DNA from: Rhynchopus euleeides | Lineage: Eukaryota > Euglenozoa > Diplonemea > Diplonemida > Diplonemidae | Assembly: GCA_963210315.1 (NCBI GenBank) | Contig: OY723260.1 | Span: 1,302,001 to 1,366,000 of the forward strand | Direction of reading: 5' to 3' | Length of the DNA stretch: 64,000 nucleotides | Part shown: positions 20,594-31,436 of the stretch, one piece after another | How the letters are laid out: every line of letters starts with the position of its first letter | How positions within the stretch are numbered: position 1 is the stretch's first letter | Translations under genes and position numbers: made by a program | Notes under the pieces: model-generated | Database searches by the model: none | The model's input: the letters and a program-made list of their open reading frames with translations, nothing else | What the model was told of the DNA's origin: nothing

Positions 20594-21950
20594 GACAGCT
20601 GTCCCGAGGGTGAACCGAGCTAGGCAGTGCTGTCCCGAGAATGGGCCGAGCCAGGCAGTGCTGTCCCAAGGGTGGGCCGAGCCAGACAGTGCTGTCCCGA
20701 GAATGGGCCGAGCCAGACAGTGCTGTCCCGAGGGTGGGCCGAGCTAGGCAGTGCTGTCCCGAGAATGGGCCGAGCCAGGCAGTGCTGTCCCAAGGGTGGG
20801 CCGAGCCAGACAGTGCTGTCCCGAGAATGGGCCGAGCCAGACAGTGCTGTCCCGAGAATGGGCCGAGCCAGACAGTGCTGTCCCGAGAACGGGCCGAGCC
20901 AGACAGTGCTGTCCCGAGGGTGGGCCGAGCTAGGCAGTGCTGTCCCGAGAATGGGCCGAGCCAGACAGTGCTGTCCCGAGAATGGGCCGAGCCAGACAGT
21001 GCTGTCCCGAGAACGGGCCGAGCCAGACAGTGCTGTCCCGAGGGTGGGCCGAGCTAGGCAGTGCTGTCCCGAGAATGGGCCGAGCCAGACAGTGCTGTCC
21101 CGAGAATGGGCCGAGCCAGACAGTGCTGTCCCGAGAACGGGCCGAGACAGACAGTGCTGTCCCGAGGGTGGGCCGAGCTAGGCAGTGCTGTCCCGAGAAT
21201 GGGCGGAGCCAGGCAGTGCTGTCCCAAGGGTGGGCCGAGCCAGACAGTGCTGTCCCGAGAATGGGCCGAGCCAGACAGTGCTGTCCCGAGAATGGGCCGA
21301 GCCAGACAGTGCTGTCCCGAGAACGGGCCGAGCCAGACAGTGCTGTCCCGAGAATGGGCCGAGCCAGACAGTGCTGTCCCGAGAACGGGCCGAGCCAGAC
21401 AGTGCTGTCCCGAGGGTGAACCGAGCTAGGCAGTGCTGTCCCGAGAATGGGCCGAGCCAGGCAGTGCTGTCCCAAGGGTGGGCCGAGCCAGACAGTGCTG
21501 TCCCGAGAATGGGCCGAGCCAGACAGTGCTGTCCCGAGGGTGGGCCGAGCTAGGCAGTGCTGTCCCGAGAATGGGCCGAGCCAGGCAGTGCTGTCCCAAG
21601 GGTGGGCCGAGCCAGACAGTGCTGTCCCGAGAATGGGCCGAGCCAGACAGTGCTGTCCCGAGAACGGGCCGAGCCAGACAGTGCTGTCCCGAGGGTGGGC
21701 CGAGCTAGGCAGTGCTGTCCCGAGAATGGGCCGAGCCAGGCAGTGCTGTCCCGAGAATGGGCCGAGCCAGGCAGTGCTGTCCCAAGGGTGGGCCGAGCCA
21801 GACAGTGCTGTCCCGAGAACGGGCCGAGCCAGACAGTGCTGTCCCGAGGGTGGGCCGAGCTAGGCAGTGCTGTCCCGAGAATGGGCCGAGCCACGCAGTC
21901 CTGTCCAGAGGGTGGGCCGAGCCAGGCAGTGATGTCCCGAGGGTGGGCCG
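20594..21950 (+). repeat. 31-bp minisatellite A, unit 1
   Basis: About 44 head-to-tail copies of a 31-bp monomer around GCTGTCCCGAGAATGGGCC. Because 31 is not a multiple of 3, all forward frames stay open for long stretches and give peptide repeats; these are not genes. Variants alternate GAATGGGCC, GAACGGGCC and GGGTGGGCC. Confidence 0.95.
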
Positions 21951-22654
21951 ACATCACATCCGGTCTCGGCCCGCTGTCTGGACCGCAGCAACAAGAAATC
22001 TGCGCTGCATGCACAGGAGCAGGGGGACTTGGCCCGTCCGCACTCCGACATTGTACCGCGCTGCCCCAGCGCTCCAGATCACAAGGCCCCCTGTGCCGCA
22101 GGAGGTGGAGACGTCGCACACCAGCAGGATGACGTCGCAGACCAGTTCACCACCCCCAACAGTAGGTCACACTCCGCCTCGCCTGTAGGCCGTCTACTGT
22201 ATGCAGGAGTCTGCGTGTGTTGATAAAGACACACACGCCCGGCACACCTGATTCTATGGGCAGCGCTCGTAACTCTCTCGGCGCCAAGTCGAAGCTGAGC
22301 AAGATTTGGTTGGACGGTGCAAATATAGCTAGCCTTGCGGGCTCGCTAAGACACTCTCCGAGCTAGCTACATGAACACAACATTGCACATCGCACGGTTT
22401 CGAAGGATGGGTACGCGATGCGGGTTTAGGTCTTGTGCTAATGTTACACACAGCAAGATCCCTGACGGAGGGGATCGATGGAGGCACTGAGGAGATCATG
22501 ACTGGGAAGGGGTCCTGCATCGAACCCCCTCTGAGTGGAGCAAACACTCGGTACTCCGGGCGCCACGTTCTGCTCGGCTGGACATCACCCCGAGGTCGTG
22601 GCCACGGCCCCCGACCACTCACTGCGGGGAGCTTCCCGTCCAGACAGTGTCTGG
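21951..22654. other. Unique spacer between satellites A and B, unit 1
   Basis: About 700 bp present almost unchanged at 40982-41700 in unit 2. It contains the 36-codon ORF at 22256 and otherwise no recognised gene. Confidence 0.7.
22256..22366 (+). CDS. Possible short ORF or first exon, copy 1
   Basis: ATG to TAG, 36 codons, beginning MGSARNSLGAKSKLSKIWLD. Composition is protein-like (KLSKIWLDGANIA) and the frame is identical in the second unit at 41297. It may be a first exon carried along with the cassette; no family is recognised. Conservation may simply reflect recent duplication. Confidence 0.3.
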   Translation: MGSARNSLGAKSKLSKIWLDGANIASLAGSLRHSPS

Positions 22655-23764
22655 ACATCACTCCTGGGCTCGACCCACTGGGCCGAGCCGACGAGTCGTG
22701 TCCAGACACTGGGCCGAGCCCAGGAGTGATGTCCAGAACCTGGGCCGAGCCAGGGAGTGGTGCCCAGACACTGGGCCGAGCCCAGGAGTGATGTCCAGAC
22801 ACTCGGCCGAGCCCAGGAGTGATGTCCAGACCCTGGGCCGAGCCAGGGAGTGGTGTCCAGACCCTGGGCCGAGCCCAGGAGTGCTGTCCAGGCACTGGGC
22901 CGAGCTCAGGAGTGCTGTCCAGTCCCTGGGCCGAGCCCAGGAGTGCTGTCCAGGCACTGGGCCGAGCTCAGGAGTGCTGTCCAGTCCCTGGGCCGAGCCA
23001 GGGAGTGGTGTCCAGACCCTGGGCCGAGCCCAGGAGTGATGTCCAGACCCTGGGCCGAGCCAGGGAGTGGTGTCCAGACACTGGGCCGAGCCCAGGAGTG
23101 ATGTCCAGACCCTGGGCCGAGCCAGGGAGTGATGTCCAGACCCTGGGCCGAGCCAGGGAGTGGTGTCCAGACCCTGGGCCGAGCCCAGGAGTGCTGTCCA
23201 GACACTGGGCCGAGCTCAGGAGTGCTGTCCAGTCCCTGGGCCGAGCCAGGGAGTGCTGTCCAGACACTGGGCCGAGCCCAGGAGTGATGTCCAGACCCTG
23301 GGCCGAGCCAGGGAGTGGTGTCCAGACACTGGGCCGAGCCCAGGAGTGATGTCCAGACACTGGGCCGAGCCAGGGAGTGGTGTCCAGACACTGGGCCGAG
23401 CCCAGGAGTGATGTCCAGACACTGGGCCGAGCCAGGGAGTGGTGTCCAGACACTGGGCCGAGCCCAGGAGTGATGTCCAGACCCTGGGCCGAGCCAGGGA
23501 GTGATGTCCAGACCCTGGGCCGAGCCAGGGAGTGGTGTCCAGACCCTGGGCCGAGCCCAGGAGTGCTGTCCAGACACTGGGCCGAGCTCAGGAGTGCTGT
23601 CCAGTCCCTGGGCCGAGCCAGGGAGTGGTGTCCAGACACTGGGCCGAGCCCAGGAGTGGTGTCCAGACCCTGGGCCGAGCCCAGGAGTGCTGTCCAGACA
23701 CTGGGCCGAGCCAGGGAGTGATGTCCAGTCCCTGGGCCGAGCCCAGGAGTGCTGTCCAGACACT
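22655..23764 (+). repeat. 31-bp minisatellite B, unit 1
   Basis: About 35 copies of a 31-bp monomer around GTGTCCAGACCCTGGGCCGA. It shares AGTG(C/G)TGTCC and GGGCCGAGCC with satellite A, so A and B are one family. Confidence 0.95.
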
Positions 23765-23784
23765 GACGATGTCCTGCCTCATAC

Positions 23785-23963
23785 CCGCCATGCACTTCCG
23801 GATCACATGGTTGTGGATTTTTAGCGCCTTCCGCATTCCCTCGAAAGACTTCTCCAAGCAGAGGGTCGAGGCCTGCACGTCTGTGACCACGAGTGTCGTG
23901 ATCTTCGTCTCTGTGGAGTAGTCATCGAAGAGCAGCGCCTGCTGGCTGTCTTCGTTCAGCATC
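23785..23963 (-). CDS. Class III nucleotidyl cyclase exon, copy 1
   Basis: Minus strand, 179 nt, phase 2 start (G|ATG CTG AAC) and phase 1 end. The acceptor side reads CTAGTCGTAG|G and the donor side GCGG|GTATGAGG, matching the GTATG donor of the first gene. The translation includes TTLVVTDVQASTLCLEK, then EGMRKALKIHNHVIRKC. This fits the start of an adenylate/guanylate cyclase catalytic domain, where V-T-D-V/I-x-x-S-T carries the first metal-binding Asp and a helix with HN-x-IIR follows. Satellites B and C lie directly on both sides, where introns should be. No other cyclase exon is visible in the window, so this is a captured or isolated exon. Confidence 0.6.
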
Positions 23964-23972
23964 CTACGACTA

Positions 23973-24911
23973 GGCCGGCTATGGGCCGATCTCGCCCGTA
24001 CTGGGCCGGACATGGGCCGAACTCGGCAGTACTGGGCCGGCTATGGGCCGATCTCGGCAGTGCTGGGCCGGCTATGGGCCGATCTCGGCAGTGCTGGGCC
24101 GGCTATGGGCCGATCTCGCACGTACTGGGCCGGACATGGGCCGATCTCGGCAGTGCTGGGCCGGCTATGGGCCGATCTCGGCAGTGCTGGGCCGGCTATT
24201 AAGCACACTCGTGTGAGCGGAAAGCGCCCCACCACAGCTGCAACCAAACGTGCTCTATACACTAACCCCACCCTTCATCAGGCTCAGGGTGTGATCAGTT
24301 CAGGGTTTTGTGTGTAGAAGCGTCAACGCAACAAACAAAAGGAAATTCATCAGAGCGGTTGTAGCTGTGAAGTGATAGGGCGCTTTTGGGCCGATCTCGC
24401 CCGTACTGGGCCGGCTATGGGCCGATCTCGCCCGTACTGGGCCGGCTATGGGCCGATCTCGGCAGTGCTGGGCCGGCTATGGGCCGATCTCGGCAGTGCT
24501 GGGCCGGCTCTGGGCCGATCTCGCCCGTACTGGGCCGGACATGGGCCGATCTCGGCAGTGCTGGGCCGGCTATGGGCCGATCTCGCACGTACTGGGCCGG
24601 ACATGGGCCGATCTCGGCAGTGCTGGGCCGGCTATGGGCCGATCTCGCCCGTACTGGGCCAGCTATGGGCCGATCTCGGCAGTGCTGGGCCGGACATGGG
24701 CCGATCTCGGCAGTGCTGGGCCGGACATGGGCCGATCTCGGCAGTGCTGGGCCGGCTATGGGCCGATCTCGCACGTACTGGGCCGGACATGGGCCGATCT
24801 CGGCAGTGCTGGGCCGGCTATGGGCCGATCTCGCACGTACTGGGCCGGACATGGGCCGATCTCGGCAGTGCTGGGCCGGCTATGGGCCGATCTCGCCCGT
24901 ACTGGGCCGGG
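23973..24911 (+). repeat. 31-bp minisatellite C, unit 1 (interrupted)
   Basis: Copies of GGGCCGATCTCGGCAGTGCT plus GGGCCGGCTAT, 31 bp in total, in two blocks (23973-24196 and 24391-24911) separated by the repeat copy at 24197-24390. The array ends in one B-type monomer (GGTGTCCAGACCCTGGGCC). Confidence 0.95.
24197..24390 (+). repeat. GCGTCAACGC-type dispersed repeat, copy 3, inside satellite C
   Basis: About 190 bp of non-satellite DNA interrupting the array: CACTCGTGTGAGCGG, GTGCTCTATACACTAACCCC, CTTCATCAGGCTCAGGG and TGTGTAGAAGCGTCAACGC. It is absent from the equivalent array of unit 2. It behaves like an insertion; no clear inverted repeat or poly(A) is seen. Confidence 0.7.
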
Positions 24912-25071
24912 TCCAGGAGTGGTGTCCAGACCCTGGGCCGACCCAGGCTGTGGGTGGTGCATTTTGGTGCATTTTCCGTCGGTTTAGGTGAAAATTGTCG
25001 AATTTTGTCGAAATTTGACGACAGGTGACGAACAGCGAGAATCCCCGAAAAACCGGTTTTTAATTCATTTT

Positions 25072-25237
25072 GGGGGGGGGGGGGGGGTCTTCGCTGACGA
25101 AGTTTTTGTCGAAGACCCCTGTCGTCGTCGTCAGAACACTGCCGTCTTCGGTGAAAAACCCCCTGAAACAGCCGTTTTCCTAATTATGTGACGAACGACG
25201 AAGTTTGTCGAAGTTTGTCGACCAGCGAAGACCCCCC
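25072..25237. mobile_element. GGGGGTCTTCGCT-ended right terminus of unit 1
   Basis: A 16-G run leads into GGGGGTCTTCGCTGACGAAG, and the segment ends GACCAGCGAAGACCCCCC at 25237. It is repeated at 48828-48985, where it forms the right edge of unit 2. I could not find the matching left terminus for unit 1. Confidence 0.65.
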
Positions 25238-25351
25238 TACTCTCTTTATCTCTCTCTCTCTCTCTCTCTGCATGCAGGGTCATCTGGAGGTGCCATCCCG
25301 CAACAGAAGACTTCTATTGCAGATGTGTTCCTCTCTCACTCCACATGACAA

Positions 25352-26694
25352 CACGGTGGGATCTTGTAAATTTTACATGTATACCTACAAGTATATACAT
25401 GTATTATACATGTATATTACTTGCATGTCAACTATTATACATGTATAATACATGTATATGCCTGAAATATACATGTAAAATACATGTATATCAAGTAAAA
25501 ATACAAGTACCGTATACGTAAATATTATGGAACGTAAATATTATGGAACGGGCCCATTTTTGGCCGGTCCGTTCCATAATATTTACGTTCCATAATATTT
25601 ACAGGGCCAGTTGGGGACTCGGTGGTGAGGACGGCTTGCGTCAGGAATCGCGCGAAAAGTGCACGAGTAGGTCCCGTCAGGGACTCTGTATGCCGTCCGA
25701 TCACCTGGTCCAAGTCCCCGAGTCGCAGAAAGCCCTGTAAATATTATGGAACGAAAAAAATCTGGAACGCCAACCCACCAGCGTTCCAAAATATTTACGT
25801 TCCATAATATTTACGTTCCAAAATATTTACGTATACGGTATAATACTTGCATGTCAACTATTATACTTGTATTTTTACTTGATATACATGTATTTTACAT
25901 GTATATTTCAGGCATTTACATGTATTTTACATGTATAATACTTGTCATGCAAGTATTATACATGTAAAATACTTGCATGACAAGTAAAATACTTGCATGC
26001 AAGTAAAATACATGTATTTTACTTGCATGCAAGTATTTTACTTGTCATGCAAGTATTATACATGTATTTTACTTGTCATGCAAGTATTTTACATGTATAA
26101 TACTTGCATGACAAGTATTATACATGTAAAATACATGTAAATGCCTGAAATATACATGTAAAATACATGTATATCAAGTAAAAATACAAGTATAATAGTT
26201 GACATGCAAGTATTATACTTGTATTTTTACTTGATATACATGTATTTTACATGTATATTTCAGGCATATACATGTATTTTACATGTATAATACTTGTCAT
26301 GCAAGTATTATACATGTAAAATACTTGCATGACAAGTAAAATACTTGCATGCAAGTAAAATACATGTATTTTACTTGCATGCAAGTATTTTACTTGTCAT
26401 GCAAGTATTTTACATGTATAATACTTGCATGACAAGTATTATACATGTAAAATACATGTAAATGCCTGAAATATACATGTAAAATACATGTATATCAAGT
26501 AAAAATACAAGTATAATAGTTGACATGCAAGTATTATACTTGTATTTTTACTTGATATACATGTATTTTACATGTATATTTCAGGCATATACATGTATTA
26601 TACATGTATAATAGTTGACATGCAAGTATTATACATGTATAATACATGTATATACTTGTAGTTATACATGTAAAATTTACAAGATCCCACCGTG
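25352..26694. mobile_element. Foldback element of ATACATGTAT/ACTTGCATGCAAGT palindromes
   Basis: Ends CACGGTGGGATCTTGTAAAT and ATTTACAAGATCCCACCGTG are inverted repeats. Between them nearly all sequence is built from TACATGTA, ACTTGCATGCAAGT and CTTGTCATGCAAG palindromes, with a roughly 350-bp unit repeated at 25846-26200 and 26203-26560 and ATATTTCAGGCAT / ATGCCTGAAATAT hinges. It contains MITE copy 2, so its own length is about 1.0 kb. AT content contrasts sharply with the rest of the window. No coding capacity. Confidence 0.85.
25508..25840 (-). mobile_element. TA-flanked MITE, copy 2, intact
   Basis: 333 bp from TACCGTATAC to GTATACGGTA, inverse to copy 1, with TA on both sides. It sits inside the palindromic foldback element, which elsewhere shows the unoccupied sequence (TACAAGTATAATAG). 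Confidence 0.9.
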
Positions 26695-26726
26695 AACATA
26701 CCGCGGTCCCCCCCCCCCCCCCCCCT

Positions 26727-27880
26727 AGGGAAAACCTTAAGGGGGGAACTTTACGGGATTTTTCACATAGGCGAGGAACACGCACAAAATGGCAGTAAAC
26801 TTGAAACCCCGGCCCCTGGGAGTATTTGGGGGCGGTCTGGGTGGTTGTTGGGGGTATTTGGCCACTTCTGAGCCAATCCGTGACCATGCTCAAAAAAGTG
26901 TCATGGTTTGGTTCCGGCCCCCTCATTTGAACCACCCTTCCGAGCCCGTCCCGCCCTACTTGCCCGCAACATTCCGCCTTTTCTTGTCTTGGGTGGGCAC
27001 TGATGCCTTCGGTTCAATTTGGGAGCAAATGCGTGTGACAAGCTTGGGAAGGAGCGTCTTCTCGCCAGTATTTCCTGATCACACTTGCTGCAGCGTACAC
27101 CGACCACTGTGCCTGCCGGTTTGCACACCGAATAAGGCTTTGGAACCCACACCGGCATATTTTCCAAAGACGCCAGCCCCAAAACCCACTCGCGCACCGT
27201 CTCCGGCTTCTCCTTTCCATCTGCGGCTGAGTTCCCCAGCATTCTGACCGTCGTCCGGCCTCTCTTTTAGCTCTTTCAGTGCTGCAATGAAGAGCGCGTA
27301 AGTGGGGGTGATGGTGCAGATGACGAGGATCATCGCCACTGAGAAGTGCCACTGCAGTGCCGTGGAGTCGGGGTGACACAGGTTATACACCACACCCACT
27401 TCGCTGTTGCCGTTACCCCTGATGAAGTCCCCGATGCATCCGACACCTCAGGGAGGGCACATAATAACGCCTCCCGAGCGACGCCTTTGCATTCGCAGGC
27501 ACACCCGGTCTTTGTTGAGGGTGTCGGCAGAAACCTGACAGAACACTCGCTGAAATACCATTTTTTTGGCCCGATAGTACTCAGATGTCTCATCAGAGGC
27601 GGCAGAACGTGGTACATGACGGGGGATGTTGATGACGCAGGTGACAGGGTGCTCGGGAGACTCGCCCGGGGAGGGGTTCGGTACCAAACCATGACACTTT
27701 TTTCAACACAGCGTTTCAGCCGCGTTCCGGGGCACCAAAGTGGGTGTCCCACACCCAGGGGCGGTTTTTGGGGTGGTCTGGCCACGTTTTCAGCATTTTT
27801 GGGGGGTTTCTGGTCGAAAATTGCCCATGTCGAAAAATGTCGTAAAGTTGACGGATTTCGGTACCTTAAGACGGTCCCTA
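26727..27880. mobile_element. TAGGG/CCCTA long-inverted-repeat element 1
   Basis: 1,154 bp starting TAGGGAAAACCTTAAGG after a 19-C run (26708-26726) and ending CTTAAGACGGTCCCTA before a 14-C run (27881-27894). The arms of roughly 210 bp are clearly related but diverged; both contain AAAAAAGTGTCATGGTTTGG when read inward. The loop carries protein-like sequence on the minus strand. Confidence 0.75.
27079..27687 (-). pseudogene. Captured gene fragment, membrane-protein-like
   Basis: Two adjoining minus-strand frames with protein-like composition: 27448-27687 (VTCVINIPRHVPRSAASDET, then YYRAKKMVFQRVFCQVSADT) and 27079-27399 (VVYNLCHPDS, then the hydrophobic stretch WHFSVAMILVICTITPTYAL). The order (Cys-containing luminal part, a Cys-His-Pro turn, one transmembrane helix, charged tail) suggests a single-pass membrane protein, loosely like DUF3592-type proteins. 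The frame changes between the two parts, so it is a broken copy or contains a small intron. It lies in the loop between the diverged arms of the inverted-repeat element, which suggests capture. Confidence 0.35.
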
Positions 27881-27894
27881 CCCCCCCCCCCCCC

Positions 27895-29926
27895 TAGGGG
27901 GATCCACGAGGCCGTTTTTTCTGTCACGGAACACGATTTTTTTGATTTTCGGTCAAAAACTCCACCAAAATGGGCGTACCTGGCCAGAAATCTAGCGGGG
28001 GATCACTGAAAAACCCCGAGAAAATAGCGGACACCCTCGAGAAATTCGATCCATTCGAATTACTTGGCATTTTTCCCTGAAAAATAGCCGAAAATGTACA
28101 CTTTTCTCAAAAATGTACACTTTTCGGCCAAATTGCAACACTTATCAAAACCCCATCTGAGCGCTCAGAATACCATCTAAACACCCCAAAACAGCAAAAA
28201 TACCCCTCCAGTGAGGTACCCGGGTGGAAAAAAATGGGTGCTGCACCTTCTTAGGGCCTACCTTTGGGTCCCACCCGGAATTTCCTGGCCGACCCCCCCA
28301 TAAACCCCCTGGTTTCCCCCACTTTTTCAGCATTTTCCAGACTCGCGGACCCAAAAGATACGACCCAGAGGGCTACAGAAGCACCCAAAACCCCCCAGGA
28401 GTCACAGATATGTCCTAAAAGGGGTCGGAAAAACCAGGTATGGCCACTTTGGTGGTCAATTTTGACCCAGAATCTCGAAAATTTCCTGAGGCAACACTTA
28501 TGCAACACTTAGCGGTACAGAAGTGGGTCAAATTGTAACACTTTTCGGGATGGCTCTGGGTGCCCAGAGCACCATCTAAACACCCCAAAACTATGAAAAC
28601 CTCACTTCAGTGAGGTATCCAGGTGAGAAAAACCAGGGTTTTGCACCTCTTTGAGGTCACCTTTGGGGTTCCGGTGGGTGTTGAGTCTGGAACCCCCCCC
28701 CCCCCAAGCACCCCAAGGTACCCTGCTGGAGGCACTCAAACCCACCCATGCCAAGATCGACCCCACGAACCCTATTGGGGGCGGCGGAGTGAAAGTCTTG
28801 TGTCGCCAGGAGGTATCAAGGACACTTGTCGCGCTCCGAGTGATCCGTTGGTTGTCATAGTGGCTCGGTGAGAAGACCCCCACAGCTCCGAGGGTGTGCC
28901 CAGGTGAACACACGCCTTCCCAGCTACAACTTCAACTTGACTCGAAGAAGATCCCCGATGACCCAGTGTGCATCCAACCATGACTCACTCCAAAGAATGT
29001 GCCTTTACCACCTCCTGGCGATACAAGACTTTCGGTCTGCCACTCCCATTGGGGTTCGCGGGGTATAGGTTGATGTGGGTGGTTTTGAGTGCCTCCAGCA
29101 GGGTACTTTGGGGTGTTTTGGGGGGGTTCCTGGCTCAACACCCACCAAAACCCCAAGGTTGACCTCAAAAAGGTGCAAACCCCACTTTTCCCCACCCAGA
29201 TACCTCACTGAAGTGAGGTTTTCATGGTTTTGGGGTGTTCAGATGGTTTTCTGGGCACCCAGAGCCACCCCGAAAAGTGTTGCAATTTGACCAACTTATG
29301 CAACGCTAAGTGTTGCATAAGTGTTGCATCAGGAAAATTCGGCATCCTGGGTCAAAATTGACCACCAAAGTGGTCGAAACCGGTTTCCCCGGCCCTTTTT
29401 AGGACATATCTGTGACTCCTGGGGGGTTTTGAGGGCTTCTGTGGCCCTCTGGATGATAGTTTTTGGGTTCGCGGGTCTGGAATAAGCTGAAAAACATGGG
29501 AAAACCAGGGGTTTTGCGGGGGTTCGGCCAGGAATTATCGACTGGGACCCTAAGGTAGACCCCAAGAAGGTGCAGCGCCCATTTTTTTCCACCCGGGTAC
29601 CTCACTGGAGGGGTATTTTTGCTGTTTTGGGGTGTTTAGATGGTATTCTGGGCGCTCAGATTGGTTTTTGATAAGTGTTGCATTTTGGCCCAAATTTGTT
29701 ACATTTTTGTTACATGTTTTCGGCCATTTTTCAGGAAAAAATGCCAAGTAATTCGAATGGATCGACTTTCTCGAGGGTGTCCGCTATTTTCTCGGGTTTT
29801 TTCAGTGATCCCCCACTAGATTTCTGGCCAGGTACGCCCATTTTGGTGGAGTTTTTGACCGAAAATCAAAAAAATCGTGTTTGTGACAGGCCTAAACAGA
29901 GATTTTCCTTTACGTGGACTCCCCTA
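27895..29926. mobile_element. TAGGG/CCCTA long-inverted-repeat element 2
   Basis: 2,032 bp starting TAGGGGGATCCACG and ending CGTGGACTCCCCTA, with C-runs on both outer sides (27881-27894 and 29927-29941). The arms are about 930 bp each (27895-28830 and 29005-29926) and leave a loop of only about 175 bp, so the element is almost one hairpin. The arms are diverged with small indels. No coding sequence recognised. Confidence 0.85.
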
Positions 29927-29968
29927 CCCCCCCCCCCCCCCTTACCCCCTCGAGAATCAGGCATGTCG

Positions 29969-30237
29969 CTAAGCGTCGACCGTCGACCCAGTGATTTTTG
30001 GTTTCCCCCCCCATAAAAAAGCGTCGACCCAGCGTCAACCCAGTGGAACTGGGTTGACGCTTGGTCGAGGCTTGGAGCGTCGACCCAGTGGAACTGAGTT
30101 GCCATTCAAGCCTGGACCAAGCGTCAACCCATTTATTACGCTGGGTCGATGCTTACCTAGCGTTGACCCGATTACACTGGGTCGACGCTCACCAAGCGTC
30201 GACCAAGCGTCAACCCACTTTCACTGGGTCGACGTCG
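29969..30237. repeat. GCGTCGACCCAGT motif cluster
   Basis: About a dozen direct and inverted copies of GCGTC(G/A)ACCCAGT spaced irregularly, including hairpins such as CCCAGTGGAACTGGG. A single further copy lies near 30776. No gene. Confidence 0.75.
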
Positions 30238-30247
30238 AAGAGAGTAT

Positions 30248-30500
30248 GGTTATGCAGGAACAGATGCTCACTACCGTGGCCTCCGGCGGCTGGGGGGCTC
30301 CGCCCCCCAGACCCCCCTGTGGTGCATGTCTCGTACTCAAGTCACTCGATTACCACCAGGTCAGGGAATCCAACCACTCCAGTAGCCTCAGGGGGACGCA
30401 GCCAACTCACACAGAACCTGTACGCCCACAATGAACAGATGTTCACTACCGTGGCCTCCGGCGGCTGGGGGGCTCTGCCCCCAGACCCCCCATCTCGCGC
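30248..30500 (+). repeat. CTACCGTGGCCTCCGGCGGC duplicated segment
   Basis: Two copies, at 30252-30312 and 30432-30495, of a segment running GAACAGATG, CTCACTACCGTGGCC, GGCGGCTGGGGGGCTC and CCCCAGACCCCCC. A related piece is at 12448-12470. Non-coding. Confidence 0.6.
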
Positions 30501-31425
30501 GCCCGTCTAGTAACCAAGTCCTTGCGCTTCAACGGCCGTGGCACATCAGGGGGTAGCGTCGAAAGCATGGTCCCGAAAGCCATTATTTGGGTTTCCTCCA
30601 CCCGAGGATGGCGCGAGCGGGAGAGGAACCACGGAAGGAACCCAGCGCCTCACACCGTGCCCACCTAGTGGTCCACCGACGGGAAAATTAGGCAACAACA
30701 CGAGCGCGCGCGAAGCGCGCGCGAGAAAAATTGCCCCCTAGTGTTTTCCCCCCTGATTCCCCCCCCCAAAACAGGAGCGTCAACCCACCAAATCTCCAAA
30801 ATCGAAAAGTTAGCGACAGGCCTGCTCGAGAATTCTGTCATGTGAAACACAGAGGGGGTGGGGTTGGCGCTATCGGCAATGTCTTCGGCAAAGTTCGGCG
30901 ATTTGCACCCTGCATATGGCGGAGGAGAGCGCATCAAATTGCACCGTTTTCGGCACCGTAGCGCCGACCCTCACCCCTCCGAGAGGGTTCCGAGCCATTC
31001 TCGCATTTGAACCCCACATTTTTTTTGAGTGTTTTCTTCTCCTCCCCACACACACCCCCCATCAGCATCACAACCAATACCATTTGGGTGAAGGCCGTTC
31101 TTTTGTATTTTCTTGGCACACACGCAGCGTATTTCGCCGCTGCCATTGTATTGTGTTTTTTTTGCCTGACACACCGTGCTCGTTGCTTGATCCCGGGTAG
31201 AGGTGGTGCCCCATTGGTTGTGACAACGCTTCGTCCCGGTCTCTGCGTCCCAACCACCACTGCCTGCACTGGAGTATCACCTGTGGTGAACTTGATGGGG
31301 TCGAGACAGCATGAGCGCGTGTTGGTGACAGGGTTCCCCCTTCTTCTGATTGTCGTAGTATTTTTGAGCATCAATTTTTTAACTGGGTATTGTGCAGGCA
31401 ATAAATATGCCTCTTCGTGGGTGTT
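30501..31425. other. Non-coding region between inverted-repeat elements
   Basis: No gene recognised. It holds a GCGCGCGCGAAGCGCGCGCG palindrome near 30703-30724 and a T-rich to CA-rich stretch at 31020-31150. The open frames lack motifs. Confidence 0.5.
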
Positions 31426-31436
31426 CCCCCCCCCCC

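Noticed and set aside
20594-24911. Regular short repeats resembling a CRISPR array
   Set aside because: There are no unique spacers; monomers are directly adjacent and vary only by point changes, so it is a minisatellite. The context is also eukaryotic.
11788-25237. A single 13.4-kb element from 11788 to 25237 with the hAT-like gene as its transposase
   Set aside because: The flanks do not match (AAT on the left, TAC on the right), whereas 11788-14214 gives a clean AAT pair.
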